From assembly GCA_023055355.1 (NCBI GenBank), contig JALJCS010000050.1, forward strand, positions 2,852,001 through 2,916,000: 64,000 nucleotides of DNA, read 5' to 3'. A program made the translations under genes and the position numbers. The notes beneath the pieces are model-generated. The model saw only the letters and a list, made by a program, of their open reading frames with translations. It was not told the origin of the DNA and made no database searches. The stretch comes from Agelaius tricolor (taxonomy: Eukaryota > Chordata > Aves > Passeriformes > Icteridae). Position 1 is the stretch's first letter, and the number at the start of each line of letters is the position of its first letter. Positions 46,239-57,752 of the stretch are shown here, one piece after another.

Positions 46239-48565
46239 TAGAAAATATTTGGCTAGATATAATCTTAGCCAAATATTGATCAAGTCACATTACTCTAAAG
46301 AAAAAAGTTCTCCAATTCAAAATCAAACCATAAATTCCAGTAGACTAAAGGTACTGAAAGATCACTAAACTTAGCAGAATTTGACTTAAATGCAGCTTCA
46401 GGTGTTATTTTGTCTTTTTTACTAATACCCAGAAACACTTCTTGGCTCTTGCATTGCCCCTTTAGTCACAAACAAAGCTCTACATATGAGATGGTAAAAT
46501 GAGCAAACCTGCTTTTCCTTTTGACTGACTTCCAGTTTGCATTCTTTTTCAAACTTGTCCACTTTTTCTGCTTCTTCTTTTACTTTTGAGATACAGTAAC
46601 ATCCACAGTTAACATTCTAGCTGAAATATACTCCAAGTTCAATACAACTTCCACTTTAAGATTGCTTGGAATTGTACAGCTGTACCTTTTGTTTCCCAAG
46701 AGTAATTGTTGAGGCAATGTTTGATTTTATAATCAAAATACAAACAGAAAAGAGCATGTGAAAATGAAACAGGAACATACCAGGCTATACATACAGAGAG
46801 AGAGCATTTAGCTCAAGTTTCTGTAGAAGTTTCTGTAGCTATACACTAGTGCATTATCATTTAAATAAACCAACTATGTGAAATAAGTATTGATCTCTAG
46901 ACTGTACTTCACAGAAGGATCTCTAGACAAAACTTCAATGTTGAGTGACAGTTTGAAAAATAAAGTTCCAAATTTGGCCCAGTGGAACAGCAACAGAAGG
47001 GTCCAGGCAGTGAACAAAGGCTGCATGAATAAAAGAAGGGTCCCAGTGTCTCAGGGTGACCTGCTCACCATTCCAGCCCTTCACATCTGTCTGCCCTGAC
47101 CCTGCATGTGGAACACAAGCTATGAAGTACAAAATTGAGCCAGCTGCATAAACACAATAAACTGAATTCTCACATTTGAAACTCATTTCTGATCTGTCGT
47201 TCTCTGCTTGCACACGAAGCTCTTCAAATGCCGCTGTCATTCTCTAAAAACAAAATTTAATATCTGAAGTTCAATACTGGAAACCCTGGAACTTCTCCAG
47301 GGGCTGCTGCCCACCTCAGCCATTCTGAGGAACCAGCAGGTGGGTGAAACAGAGCCCAGAAAGAAGCCAGAAGTTGTGGCAGTGACCCAGCACTAAGCAC
47401 CCATCCCACAGATCACAGGGATCCACACCCCACACACTGCTGCACTTTCTCCATTGAATGTGTTTTATGGAACACAAAAATCATTCTTGAAAAGGGATTG
47501 AAAACCCAACTTCCTGCATCACACACGACATGATACCCACACATGATGGATACAAACAGTATCCCAACATAAACATGGAACTCAGCTCAGCTCACATAAC
47601 TCACATTCCTTTCATCAAGCCTGGTCACTTACTTCTATGTTGCTATGAAGTTCCTCATACAATTGTATTGCTTCTGCCTTTTCCTGTTCATCTATCAAAG
47701 CAAGAACATATGAGAAAGTTTTTCTTTTGAACAAGAATGCCAGCTGTCCAAGTCATTATACTTAATCAGTATAATGAATTAAAAAAGGAATTACCAGCTC
47801 CATTCTTATTAAATAAGTCCTTATGAAATACGGTGTCAAAAGTTACAGAATCTAGGGAAAATGTGTATTTCATTGAAACATTAAGCAAGCTCAGCTTTTA
47901 AATTTCCTTCCTAAGATATTTTTTTCTGTGAAAAGTGTAATTCTGGGTCAGTTGATGTGACCATATTAATTATTATAGTATTAATGCTGTTGAATAATAA
48001 TGTATCAAAACTGTTAGTATTTATAAACTGTAATCTTGGGTTTAGCACTGAATTTCTTCCTATCAGCAGATACCTATAACCACAGAGCTGTCATTAGAAA
48101 ATTGCAACACTCCATGTCCATATTTTCCTTCTTTCACTTTTGTAATTGATACTATTTTTTCCTAAGAAAACAATTAAAAAAAAAACAGTAAAAGAAACAG
48201 CTATCAAAAAAGAATGATACATCTATATACAAATGTGTGGTGGTTTGACAGGAAATGTGTTTTTTGGGATGCTGTGTTTTGGGCTAATGGATATTCAGGC
48301 TTTAATATTGGTATTTAACTTGGCCATTTAAGACATAGACACGCTTCTGAGAACACGGAGTTAAAAGCAGAGCTCTTTCTTGGGAGGGTCTTTTTTTAGG
48401 TTTCTGGCAGGAAAGAGTTCGGGTCTCTCTCCTGGCCCAGCTGCTAGCTAGGCACGGGGAGGGGAAAAGCCATGTAGCTGAGAGAAGTAGGCTTGAGCTC
48501 AAGAGTAGAAGAGTAGAAGAGAGAAAGAGAGACATTGAGAGCCATTGGGCAGCCTCCCCTTAGAG

Positions 48566-48623
<58 letters not shown>

Positions 48624-51600
48624 GGTGCTTGAAACTGTAACTTTGAAACTAGATAAACATGAGCTTGTGCCGGCAGCACGGCTGGGACAGAGAAGAAGGG
48701 GGGGTTCAGCCGGCCACTTGTAAGAGCTTTTAACTTCTTTTTAGAGAATGAGAATTTTACAGATCATTGACTTCTCTTAGAAGATAGAGTAGAAGATGAA
48801 GAAAAAAATGTGCAAGTGTGAGAGAGGTCAAGGCGAGTCAGAGATAGTAGAAGAGTAGAGAAGAATCTTAGTAAGAAGAGATGATGGAGTAGCTTTTGCT
48901 GAACTCTTTTTGTATAGCCATAGACAGAACCATGTTCTTTGTGACACAGAAACTGCATTCTAGGGGGAGGCAATGGCTACAGAACTAAGAAAGTTCAGTG
49001 TTAGTGCCTCTCGGCTCCAGGGGGTGAAAAAATATGGGGGGGACAAGTGTCCCAAAAGAGAGATTGTGGGGACAGGTGTCTTAAAAGAGAGACTGTGCCT
49101 TTTTTAAATCGGGACAGAGCATCCTTAAAAAAGACAACCCTAGAAGCAGCTCTGGTCCGTGTTCAGTAGTGAGAGCACTAGACACGAAAAAGAAGTTGCA
49201 ACGGCAGATGTACTCCGGGCGGTGCTACGAGTGACACGGAAACACATGAAGCTTCAGGTGTGTTTCCAGGGGAAGCCCATGGTACAAGAAAGACTCCTCT
49301 CCTCTTGATGAACTGAAGATTGATTGTTTGAAAGGTAGTGCTAGATTGAGAGTTAGTGATTTGAAGAATAGATGTATTGTGTTAGAAATTTGATGGGGGG
49401 AGGAAGAAATGTATTTGTAAAGTTTTCATTTTCCCTGTGTGTGTGTTCCTTTTTATTTGTAGTTGTAGTGTAGTTAATAAAGTTCTGTTTTCTTTCTTCT
49501 CTAAGTAAGAGCCTGCTTTGCTTATTCCTAGTCACATCTCACAGCAGCTACCAGAAAGAAAGTCTCTTCATGGAGGCACTGGCATTGTGCCAGTGTCAAA
49601 CCATGACAAAATGTTTCTAGAATTAAGGCTAAAAAGAAATCGACACTTCTTAAGTATCCAGGATCAAGTTAGTAAAATTCTAATGATTAGAATAACAATT
49701 TTAAATTGCATATAAAGTAGAATTTCCAATCAAGAACATATTTTAAAACCTTAAGAATTTAAACTTCATTAAGTTATCCAGCTGTCTTGGCTTGTTCAGT
49801 TTCATGAGAAGAATTCCAGTTACTGATTATACCTTGGGGTTAAGACCTTTTCTCCCCATAAATGTGTGATGGCTGAAAACAGGAAATGTCAGCTCTGGAA
49901 ATTTGTTAGAGAGTGCTGGGAATTTATAGTAGATTCCACTGCCTAAAAACAGGCATGAAGGGTCACTTCTTATGTCTTAATATATTCCCAGTGTGTGGAT
50001 GGCCCTGCAAACCTTCAATGGGCTGAGCAGCCTTGAGGAGCCCTGCCCTGCTCTGGAGCGGCTGCCAGGGCCAGTCAGGGCTGTGGGCACGGCCTCAACC
50101 CTGGGTCACTGTTTGGGCACCCAAAGAGCTCCCAGGCTGGCACCTTTCAGCAAACAATTTCACTGGCTTCAAAAGCCCTCTGCATTCAGCATTACACACC
50201 AAAAGTCTGTTAGACCTGGGGCTTCACTTCCAATTTTGTGAGCCGCTTAAAATTCACTTTTCACTCTGAGAGCCACATCCAGTCGATCTCAACTAGAGAA
50301 CTTCTCTGAACAGCATGAGAAATTTCTTCTTCTTTCTTCTGTTTGTGAATTTAGAGCAAGCTAGAAGTACATTTACTCTGATCAATAAAAGCTAAAAAAG
50401 CATTTACATTTGCTGGTCTTCTCTGTGAAGCGAGTGCAGGTTTCCTTGAGCAGATTACTCAGATGCCTCAAAGCAGCAGCTCTAAAGGAGGGAAAAAATA
50501 TCCTGTTTGCACAGGAGTGCACAGTACTTTGTGTACCTAAGGAGTAACAATGGAAATGACCTTCAAAATTTAACAGCTACATAAAACTCCCCACATGGAA
50601 ACTGATTATTTCCACCACAAAAATATATACTTGGTTCTATTACTTACTCTTTCAAGAGATCTTTATTTTCACATATCTCATCTTCCAGTTTCAAATGGAG
50701 TTTTTCATTTTCAAACTAATTTCATAGGGAACAAATGCAAAAAGACACTGTTATTGAAAAACAGATTAGAAATGCACTTTGACTTCTCAAATCCCTCATG
50801 AAAAAGTAATTTGGGGCATCAGTAGACAGAAGTCTGTTTTATCTGGTATTACATGCTGAGTCATCTTTTGCATGAAAGATGCAATAATTAATGAACAATA
50901 ATTTACCAGCAAATGAGACACTTACAGGTATATTCTTCAGACAAACACTCACACAGGACAGGTGCCTGCAACTCAAAATGATCATTTTCTCAAGGCACAA
51001 CCAAACTGCAACAGTCTTTAAGATTTAATTGTATCAATAATAGTGTCATACTGAATCAGGAAGCACTTAACTTTGTTTATTTAATGTATACTATACAATA
51101 CTGGCCTGCAGTTCTTGAATGGCTTTATTCTGTGCTTCAATAATCTTTCTATTTTCTTGGAGCTTTCTTTCTTTCTGGTTTAATTCAGTTTCCACAGTCA
51201 GTTTCCACTGCTTGATCTTCTCAGCCTCTTTGTAGAGTTTTGAGAACAATTCATTCATTGCTTCTGTATTCTATTGAAACAGGTTCCACAATTTAATCTC
51301 AAATACTATCTAATTAATAGTACATAATATCTAATTCATACTGTTGTAGATAATGTATTTATCTCTTAGAAACATCACAAGAGTAATATTTTTCTACAGA
51401 TGGTGATATAAGTTGATATATGATCAGGAGCCCAAGTTTATGCACAGGATGCACAAATCTTTGTGCATCCTCTATGTATGTATCAAAAGGCTTTACAGAG
51501 CACACAGGAGAAACAAATACAATGAAATATCCCAAACCCCCTTCAGACATCACCAAATAGATGGGCTTAAAGACATGGATAACTGCAGTCCACCAAAATC

Positions 51601-54600
51601 AATAAAAGTTTTGACAGAATTATCAGTGAAGCCAAAATTCCTTCTAGCAGGTTCTTCACACCATTTCTGTCCTCTCCTTCTGACAGACACTGCTGAGTTA
51701 AGTAAAAGCAGCTTCAGAGACTTTGCCCAAGAGTACCTGTGATCTTGCCATGAACACACACAGAATGACAGAGTCACAGAATAATGAGGTTGGAAGAGAC
51801 CTCTCAGATCATCGAGTCCAACCTCTGCCCCAACACCTGGGCTATGGCACCAAGTGCCATGTCCAGTCTTTTTATAAACACATCCAGAGATGGTGATTCT
51901 ACCACCTCCCTGGGAAGAGCATTCCAGTGCTTCATTATTCTTTTGGTGAAAAATTTCCTCCAAATATCCAACCTATCCCTCCCCTGCTGTAGCCTGAGAC
52001 TGTGTCCTCTGGTTCTGTCAGTGCTGCCCGGTGGAAGAGACCGACCCCACCTGGCTACAACCTCCCTTCAGGCAGTTGGAGAGAGCAATAAGGTCACCCC
52101 TAAGCCTCCTCTTCTCCAGGCTAAACAAGCCCAGCTCCTTCCAACGTTCCTCACAGGGCTTGTGCTCCAAACCCCTCAGCAGCCTTGTTGCCCTCCTCTG
52201 GATGTGCTCAAGCACCTCAACATCCTTCCTAAACTGAGGGCCCAGAACTGGACACAGCACTCAAGGTGCAGCCTCCCCAGTGCCCAGCACAGGGGCAGAA
52301 TGACCTCCCTGCTCCTGCTGCCCACACCATTCCTGATGCAGGCCAGGAGCCACTGGCCTTCTTGGACACCAGGGCACATTGCTGGCTCATATTCAACTGG
52401 CTGTCAGCAGCACCCCCAGGGCCCTTTCTGCCTCAACACTGTCCAGCCACACTGTCCCCAGCTTGGAACGTTGTAGGAGATTTTTGTGGCCAAAATGTGG
52501 AACTCAGCACTTGGACTTATTGAACTTCATGCTGCTGCACTCTGCCCATCCATCCAACTGATCTAAGTCTCTCTGCAGAGCCTTCCTTCCTTCCTTCCTT
52601 CCAATAGATCATCACAAGCTCCCAGCTTAGTGTCCTCTGCAAATTTACTAATGAAGGACTCGATGCCCTCATCCCCGTCGTCTATAAAAACATTGAACAG
52701 AACTGGTCCCAGTACAGAGCCCTGAGGGACAGCACTGGTGCCTGGCTGCCAGCTGCATGCAGCACCATTCACCATCACTCTCTGGCCCGGCCATGCAGCC
52801 AGTTCTGAGCCCAGCACAGAGTGCTCCTGTCCAAGCCATGGGCTGCAGCTTCTCCAGGAGTGTGCTGGGGGAGACAGTGCCAAAGGCCCTGCTGGAGTCC
52901 AGATACACAACATCCACAGCCTTTCCTGCATGCACCAGGCGGGTCACCTGGTCACAGAAGGAGACCAGGTTGGTCAGACATGCCCTACCCTTCGTAGAGC
53001 CACGCTGGCTGGGTCTGATAGCCTGGCCATCCTGTGAGTGCTGTGGGATAGCACTCAGTATGAACTGCTCCATTATCTCACCTGGCACTGGGGCCAGGCT
53101 AACTGGCCTGTGATTACCAGCATCCTCCTTCCTACCTTTTTTGTAAATGGGTGTCACACTGGCCAGTGTCCAATCATCTGCAACCTCAGCAGTGAGCCAC
53201 AACTCTTGATAAATGATGGAGAGAGGCTTGGCAAGCTCATCTGCCAGCTCCCTCCTCACCCTGGCATGGATCCCATCTGCACCCAGGGATTTACAAATAC
53301 CCAAGTGTCCCAGCAGTTCTCTGCTCACACACAGAGCAGGAAGGAAAACCACCACCCTTGTGCCCTTAGAACACCTTGAAAGTGTCCTACAAGCAGTGCT
53401 GGGCCAGTGGTCGAGGCAGGGAGAGCAACACACGAGCCCAAAGGGCCCTTTGGTTCACTTACAACACCCCCAAACACCATCCTTGTTTTGGCTGCATCAC
53501 AGTTTTCTTCCAGTCCTGATGGTGCTTTAATAGCTTAGGATTAAAAAAGTCTAAAACATTGTCAGGGATATGAAAATCAGCAGGGAGAGTGCAAGAAATG
53601 TGTTTTATTTTGTGGTAGCAAAGAGTGTTTTGTAGCTGCAAAGTACAGAAGCTATTGCAAAAAAATGAGCTGTACTGAGTTGTGCTAAAGCAGAGATCTG
53701 CTGGTAAAGACACTGTCAAAAGAATCCAGTGCTTGAGGAAACCACTGAATTCATTGTTTTACAGATAAAACAAAGCCAGACAAGGCAATGGGGATAATCT
53801 ACTTCAGTTTTCCAAAGAATACTCTGACTTCAACTCTTCTGCCCCTCAACAGAATATTCAGATGCAGTTCCACAAGGATACTTAAGTGTTTAAATCTTAC
53901 TCTAATTAAAGCTCATGGACTTCACAGGCACTTCAAACAAAGAAAGAACAACAGCAATATTGCAATCACCTTAATTTTTAAAGATTTGTTTCCAGGCATG
54001 TTCACTAAATCACAAATATCTCCTCTAAGTGATTCAGCTTTAAACAGGAGACAGAAAACATTATTCCCTTTTAACTACTTCCTTTAGCCCTGAAATATCT
54101 ATTGAATAATGTTTTAGGCACTGTTTGGGAACAAATTCAAAAGACCCCAAGGAATTAGATGTGCAGAGTTGATACTTAGCTGACCTCTTCATCTACTTCA
54201 GAGCAAAGTTTCACTTGCTGTGAAATTGTATCTGAAACATGAAGAGATTTTGATCAATGTCTTTCTAAAAACTGTAACAGTGAAACTGTATTTAACAGTT
54301 ACAGATATGAAACTGTGAGACTACTCATGAAAATTAAACCTTGACAACATATAAAAATCTAAAGAAGGTGCATGGCAAATATTCCAATCGTACCTGAATC
54401 AGTGATTTCGCCATGGTTCGACACGTCAAATGGCAGCTTAAAGTCATCATCTGAGCATCTGTTCAAACCCTGCACAAATTTAAAAATTAGTCCCTTATGG
54501 GTAGATTTGTAAAGAAGAATGATAAAATCCATAAAAAATCCCTACAGATGATGTGAAAATAGAATTTGTCATTAATAAAACAGCTGCCTACAAATTTCAA

Positions 54601-56302
54601 AGCCCAAGGTATTGGTAATGGCTTTGGAACTCACTTCTTCCTGCCCAGTGGTTTATCAAACTGTTGGTGTCCTGCAGTTTGATTTATAGACTGTGGCCAA
54701 AGGGGAGCTTTCAATGCAGGGAACTCAGCAGCTCCTGCCTGTCTGGGCCCTGGTGCATGGCAAAGGACTCAAGGAGAAAAATTACTTTTTTGAAGACCAG
54801 TAGTTGATATTTCTTTTTTGCTTTGCTTCCAAGGGCACTTCTAGACCATATCTGATTATGTTTTAGCATGAAAATACCCTTTCACAAGGTTTTTAAGTCA
54901 CAGAAGTTCATCCTGTAAACAGCTAACTCATCTGCTGTCAGAATATCCTGTTGAATCTCACCATATTTCATAAGGAGCTTCAGCATGAAAAAATAACTTG
55001 TTGAATTCCCATAACTCAGTGTGGGGACAGAACACTTTCACTGCACACCTGATCTGGTGAGACCAAGACACCAACACCAGTGTGAGCATCTGAATGGGGC
55101 CTGTGGGAATCCATCAAATCAGAGGGGTTTGGGAAAGCTGCAAAAGGCAGCCTCAGAGACAGCAGAACTGTGATTAGAGCCAAGCAGGAGCCATGAGATA
55201 GGTCAGCAGAAAAATTATTTAAAAAGTAGAAAAGTAAGGGCAAATAGAACAATGGTCTGTGTATTAACGCTTGTCTGGAATAACTCCCTAAGTTACAGAA
55301 AAGTTTATCTAGCGAGATATTAGGAAGTTCTAAGCTTAATAATGGAGCTCTGTGCATTGTGTTTTAAGGCTTACAAGAAGCAGGTATTGTATTCAAAAAA
55401 AAAAAGGCAAGCATTGTTTTAACCAAAGGTACGTGTGCTTACAGTGGTTGATAGAACTACTGTCAATATGCTTTTGCTTTGTGTGATTGGTCAAAAAACT
55501 TTGAAAGTAAGTTGTAACATTAAGTTCTTTGTCTGCTGCCTGGGATGTGAGCTGCTGGCATCTTCCCATTGTCATCACCGTGTAATGAGACTGATGCTGG
55601 AAAAGAAAACAGCTCAAGGCAGTTCCTCAGCAGTCCCGTCCCGTTTGTGATTTGTACACAGAGCCCGGCCGGCGATAGAGCCCTGCTCGCTCTCTGGGCT
55701 CAATTACCCACATCAAACGCGGACTTACAGCACAGAGCGGATGCTCGAGAAGATGATTCCCTTCAGTTTTGATAAAAACAACAACAAAAGTCTTTGAAAT
55801 TCAAACCGAAGATGTCTGTGCATATGCCACTCCAGGCATACGCACAGAAATGAGTCCAGCGCAGGAGCCGTCCCGGCCCATGCAGGGGCAGGTGTGTGTG
55901 TGCTCCAGGCCGGGGCTGTGCCGGGGCAAGGGGCAGGTGTGTGTGTGCTCCAGGCCGGGGCTGTGCCGGGACAAGGGGCAGGTGTGTGTGTGCTCCAGGC
56001 CGGGGCTCTGCCGGGGCAAGGGGCAGGTGTGTGTGTGCTCCAGCTCGGGGCTCTGCCGGGCACTCCCCGGGCCCAGCACTGTCCCCGTGTCCCCGGGGAA
56101 GGGCCCCAGCGCTTTCCCCGTGTCCCCTCCTCAGCCGCGGCCTCCAGAGCAGCAGAGCCCGAGGGGGCGGCCGGGGAGGGGGGGTTTGGGGCCGCCCTCA
56201 GCGGCCCCGCGGCCGAGCGCTCACCTGGGATCTGCCCGCAGACACCTGCCCAGCGCTCAGGCGCGGCGGCATGAACAATTTAAAGCGGTTTTCCTTCTCC
56301 AT
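32853..56302 (-). CDS. SYCP1: Synaptonemal complex protein 1, 28 coding exons
   Basis: Exons (high-low): 56302-56225, 54469-54394, 54231-54185, 51270-51106, 50715-50648, 50481-50408, 47691-47633, 47243-47174, 46582-46509, 46079-45971, 45450-45356, 45219-45035, 44587-44520, 43598-43537, 42482-42379, 41896-41779, 41523-41453, 40806-40725, 39892-39830, 39164-39102, 38252-38136, 37156-37046, 36378-36286, 35379-35305, 34868-34809, 33604-33458, 33168-33082, 32996-32853. They sum to 2565 nt, 854 codons plus stop, with all phases agreeing. SYCP1 is the transverse filament of the synaptonemal complex, linking homologues in meiosis. Recognisable segments are [14 protein letters not shown] at the start, [47 protein letters not shown] and the basic C-terminal tail ending KFFA. 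Between them is an almost continuous coiled coil. Human SYCP1 is about 976 residues. The equivalents of four human segments were not found (after residue 26, around residue 67, about 35 residues after the exon at 43537, about 55 residues before the exon at 33604), so small exons may be missed or lost. Three introns use GC donors. Confidence 0.95.
34953..35203. repeat. Direct repeat of about 75 bp in a SYCP1 intron
   Basis: CTATAATCACAGACTGTTACAAAG...CATTCAAAAGTC is found at about 34953-35028 and 35128-35203, with a few differences, separated by 100 bp. Local duplication in the intron next to the exon at 34868-34809. Confidence 0.8.
37595..37991 (+). mobile_element. Solo LTR, TGTCGCAGAC family, copy 2
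   Basis: This 397-bp LTR runs from TGTCGCAGAC to TGTCACA in the SYCP1 intron between exons 38252-38136 and 37156-37046, antisense to the gene. Flanks CCTAAT (37589-37594) and CCTCAT (37992-37997) are a 6-bp duplication with one mismatch. Confidence 0.85.
41451..41452 (-). other. SYCP1 GC splice donor, exon 41523-41453
   Basis: The exon ends CAACTAAG followed by GCAAGT, the ideal GC-type donor. The next exon begins A-AATGAACTG, giving AGA (R) and the expected RNELE. Using the nearby GT instead gives CAA AAA TGA, a stop. Confidence 0.85.
41777..41778 (-). other. SYCP1 GC splice donor, exon 41896-41779
   Basis: The exon ends CAACAAGAG followed by GCAAGT. The next exon starts GATAGTAAG in phase 0. 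The alternative GT four bases on would give AGA TAG, a stop. Confidence 0.85.
46190..46242. repeat. GATA/GACA (Bkm-type) microsatellite
   Basis: About eight GATA units are followed by four GACA units in a SYCP1 intron, after the exon at 46582-46509. Simple repeat. Confidence 0.9.
48236..49608 (+). mobile_element. Long solo LTR, ERV-L-like, 5-bp TSD
   Basis: This 1373-bp element begins TGTGGTGGTTTGACA and ends TGTCAAACCATGACA; these ends are near-perfect inverted copies of each other. Both sides carry AAATG (48231-48235 and 49609-49613). A 5-bp duplication fits ERV-L-type elements. The polyadenylation signal AATAAAG is near 49478, giving plus orientation, antisense to SYCP1. A (GA)n run lies at 48570-48622. 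No coding region is present. It sits between SYCP1 exons 50481-50408 and 47691-47633. Confidence 0.85.
51104..51105 (-). other. SYCP1 GC splice donor, exon 51270-51106
   Basis: The exon ends ATTCAAGAACTGCAG followed by GCCAGT. The next exon starts TTTGAAAATG in phase 0 (FENEK), matching the family. The GT four bases on would give A-TT TGA, a stop. The donor is less ideal than the other two because +3 is C. Confidence 0.75.
51758..53455 (-). mobile_element. CR1 LINE, 3' half with RT remains
   Basis: On the minus strand the reverse-transcriptase domain is readable across frames: [58 protein letters not shown] and then FAEDTKLG, where the catalytic FADD has become FAED. Further on, [10 protein letters not shown] and the tail [13 protein letters not shown] are standard CR1 sequence. 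The 3' end carries the TGTGACTC/ATTCTGTG-like tail at 51765. There are several frameshifts and stops. It lies in the SYCP1 intron upstream of exon 51270-51106, in the same orientation as the gene. Confidence 0.9.
55886..56070. repeat. 45-bp minisatellite, four copies, SYCP1 intron 1
   Basis: Units begin at 55891, 55936, 55981 and 56026 with GGTGTGTGTGTGCTCCAGGC. The period is exactly 45 bp, so plus-strand frames show a 15-residue repeat; I treat this as coincidence. It lies about 150-340 bp downstream of SYCP1 coding exon 1. Confidence 0.95.
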
Positions 56303-56840
56303 GGCTCCGACAAAAGGCCGGGCGGGGCGGCCCCAGCTCCCGGCGGCCGCTGAGGGCGGGCGCGAAGGGCGGGAAGCGGCAGCGGCCCCTCAGCGCGGGG
56401 GCGGGGGCGCCGCCTAGCGGAGCTCGCGGGGCACGGCCCGGGCACAGCCCGGCCGGAGAGAGCGGCGGCCGCGGGGCCGTCGGCGGGGCCATCGGCGGGG
56501 CCATCGGCGGGGCCATCGGCGGGGCCATCGGCGGGGCCATCGGCGGGGCCATCGGCGGGGCCATCGGCGGGGCCATCGGGGCCATCAGCGCTATCGGCGG
56601 GGCCATCGGGGCCATCGGCGGGGCCATCGGCGGGGCCATCGGCGGGGCTTGCTCGTAGCCCGTGGACGCCAGAGAGGTCTCGGGGCAGCCCGGGGGCCCG
56701 GGCGGGTTGGCGATGTCGCCGTGGTCGCCGGCCGGGGGCAGCACAGCGGGACTTCGGCCGTCGCGGGGAAGGCAGGAGAGGTCTGAGGGGAAGGGGAGGT
56801 CCCGCCTGTACAGGGAATAACTGGGGGAGCCCAGTCCTCC
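56303..56840 (-). promoter_or_regulatory. SYCP1 CpG-rich promoter region
   Basis: The sequence immediately upstream of the SYCP1 start codon at 56302 (minus strand) is strongly CpG-rich. The CpG island extends from about 55640 to 56800 and includes exon 1 and two minisatellites. No TATA box was seen. It ends at the LTR starting at 56841. Confidence 0.5.
56469..56650. repeat. 12-bp GGCGGGGCCATC minisatellite
   Basis: About fourteen units of 12 bp with a few interruptions lie 170-350 bp upstream of the SYCP1 start codon. The CGGGGCCATCGG context resembles GC boxes. Long open frames across it are due to the period being a multiple of three. Confidence 0.95.
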
Positions 56841-57506
56841 TGTGGGAAAAATGCGTATTTTATGATTGGCTTTTCGCAAATATTCAAATGATTATTATAT
56901 GTGTTATGTCAGAAAGTTATGCTGTATTAATTTTCTTAAGTAATGTGTTAAATCTAGTTTTAGGTTATAACGTAATGTTAAAATAGAAGCTATGCTATGT
57001 GAGATACTTTTTTTTTTTAAAAGAAAGGACTTGCAGCGAGATAGCAGCCACAGGCCACCTAAATCTTTCAGAGAAAGAGAATTTTTTGCTTTCCTATCAG
57101 AGGAAACGAACTTCTTCCTGCCTGCTCAGCCCTGAAGATGCCGTCAGGATTCAGAGGAAGAAGTTGACACTGAACAGACTCCTTGGTTTGAATGGAATTT
57201 ATGCATCGACACTGAACAGACTCCTTGGTTTGAATGGAATTTATGCATCACGTATGAGGTGTATGAATATGCAATAGGTTATTGTTTTTAAGGGTTAATC
57301 CTCTGGTAAAGTGTGTCTTTTTTCAGGCTTATTTTGCCAGAAAAAGGTACCCAGATGTCCGTAACTCTTTATTTGTATTGTCTCATATTGTCCTAATCCA
57401 AATTATCCAAGTTATTATTACTCTACTTATACTGCTCTTTTTCTAACCATTTTATTACTATGAAACTTTTAAAAATTCAAAAAACAAGTGATTGGCGTTT
57501 TTCACA
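56841..57506 (+). mobile_element. LTR, left half of a tail-to-tail pair
   Basis: The sequence from TGTGGGAAAA to TTTTTCACA (666 bp) reads as an LTR. It contains an exact 42-bp tandem duplication at 57166-57207 and 57208-57249, and its terminal 170 bp recurs inverted at 57581-57752. Target duplication could not be defined. Confidence 0.65.
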
Positions 57507-57580
57507 TCCTGTGACCCCCCAGTGTTGTAAATGCCTCCCCCAGAAACATCAGTACATGGGATGTTGTGTCTTGGGCACTG

Positions 57581-57752
57581 TGTGAAAAACACCAATAACT
57601 TGTTTTTAAAATTTTCAACTTTTCATAGTAATTAAATTGTTATAAAAACAGTAATATAATTAAAGTAATAAAAATTTGGACAATAAGGATTTAGGAGAAT
57701 ACGAGACAATAAGAACAAAGAGTTACGGATGTCCAAGTACCTTTTTCTGGGC
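57581..57752 (-). mobile_element. LTR 3' fragment, right half of a tail-to-tail pair
   Basis: The reverse complement matches 57336-57506 over about 170 bp with scattered differences (CCAGAAAAAGGTAC, CCGTAACTCTTT, ATTACTATGAAA). Separated by a 74-bp spacer, the two form a long imperfect palindrome. The fragment stops about five bases before arm B begins. Confidence 0.75.

Noticed and set aside
55769..56353. Plus-strand frame with a 15-residue cysteine-rich repeat
   Set aside because: Produced by the 45-bp period; it runs through SYCP1 exon 1 antisense and has no supporting signals.
56280..56879. 199-codon minus-strand frame with MAPP repeats upstream of SYCP1
   Set aside because: It results from the 12-bp minisatellite and ends across SYCP1 exon 1 in the wrong frame.
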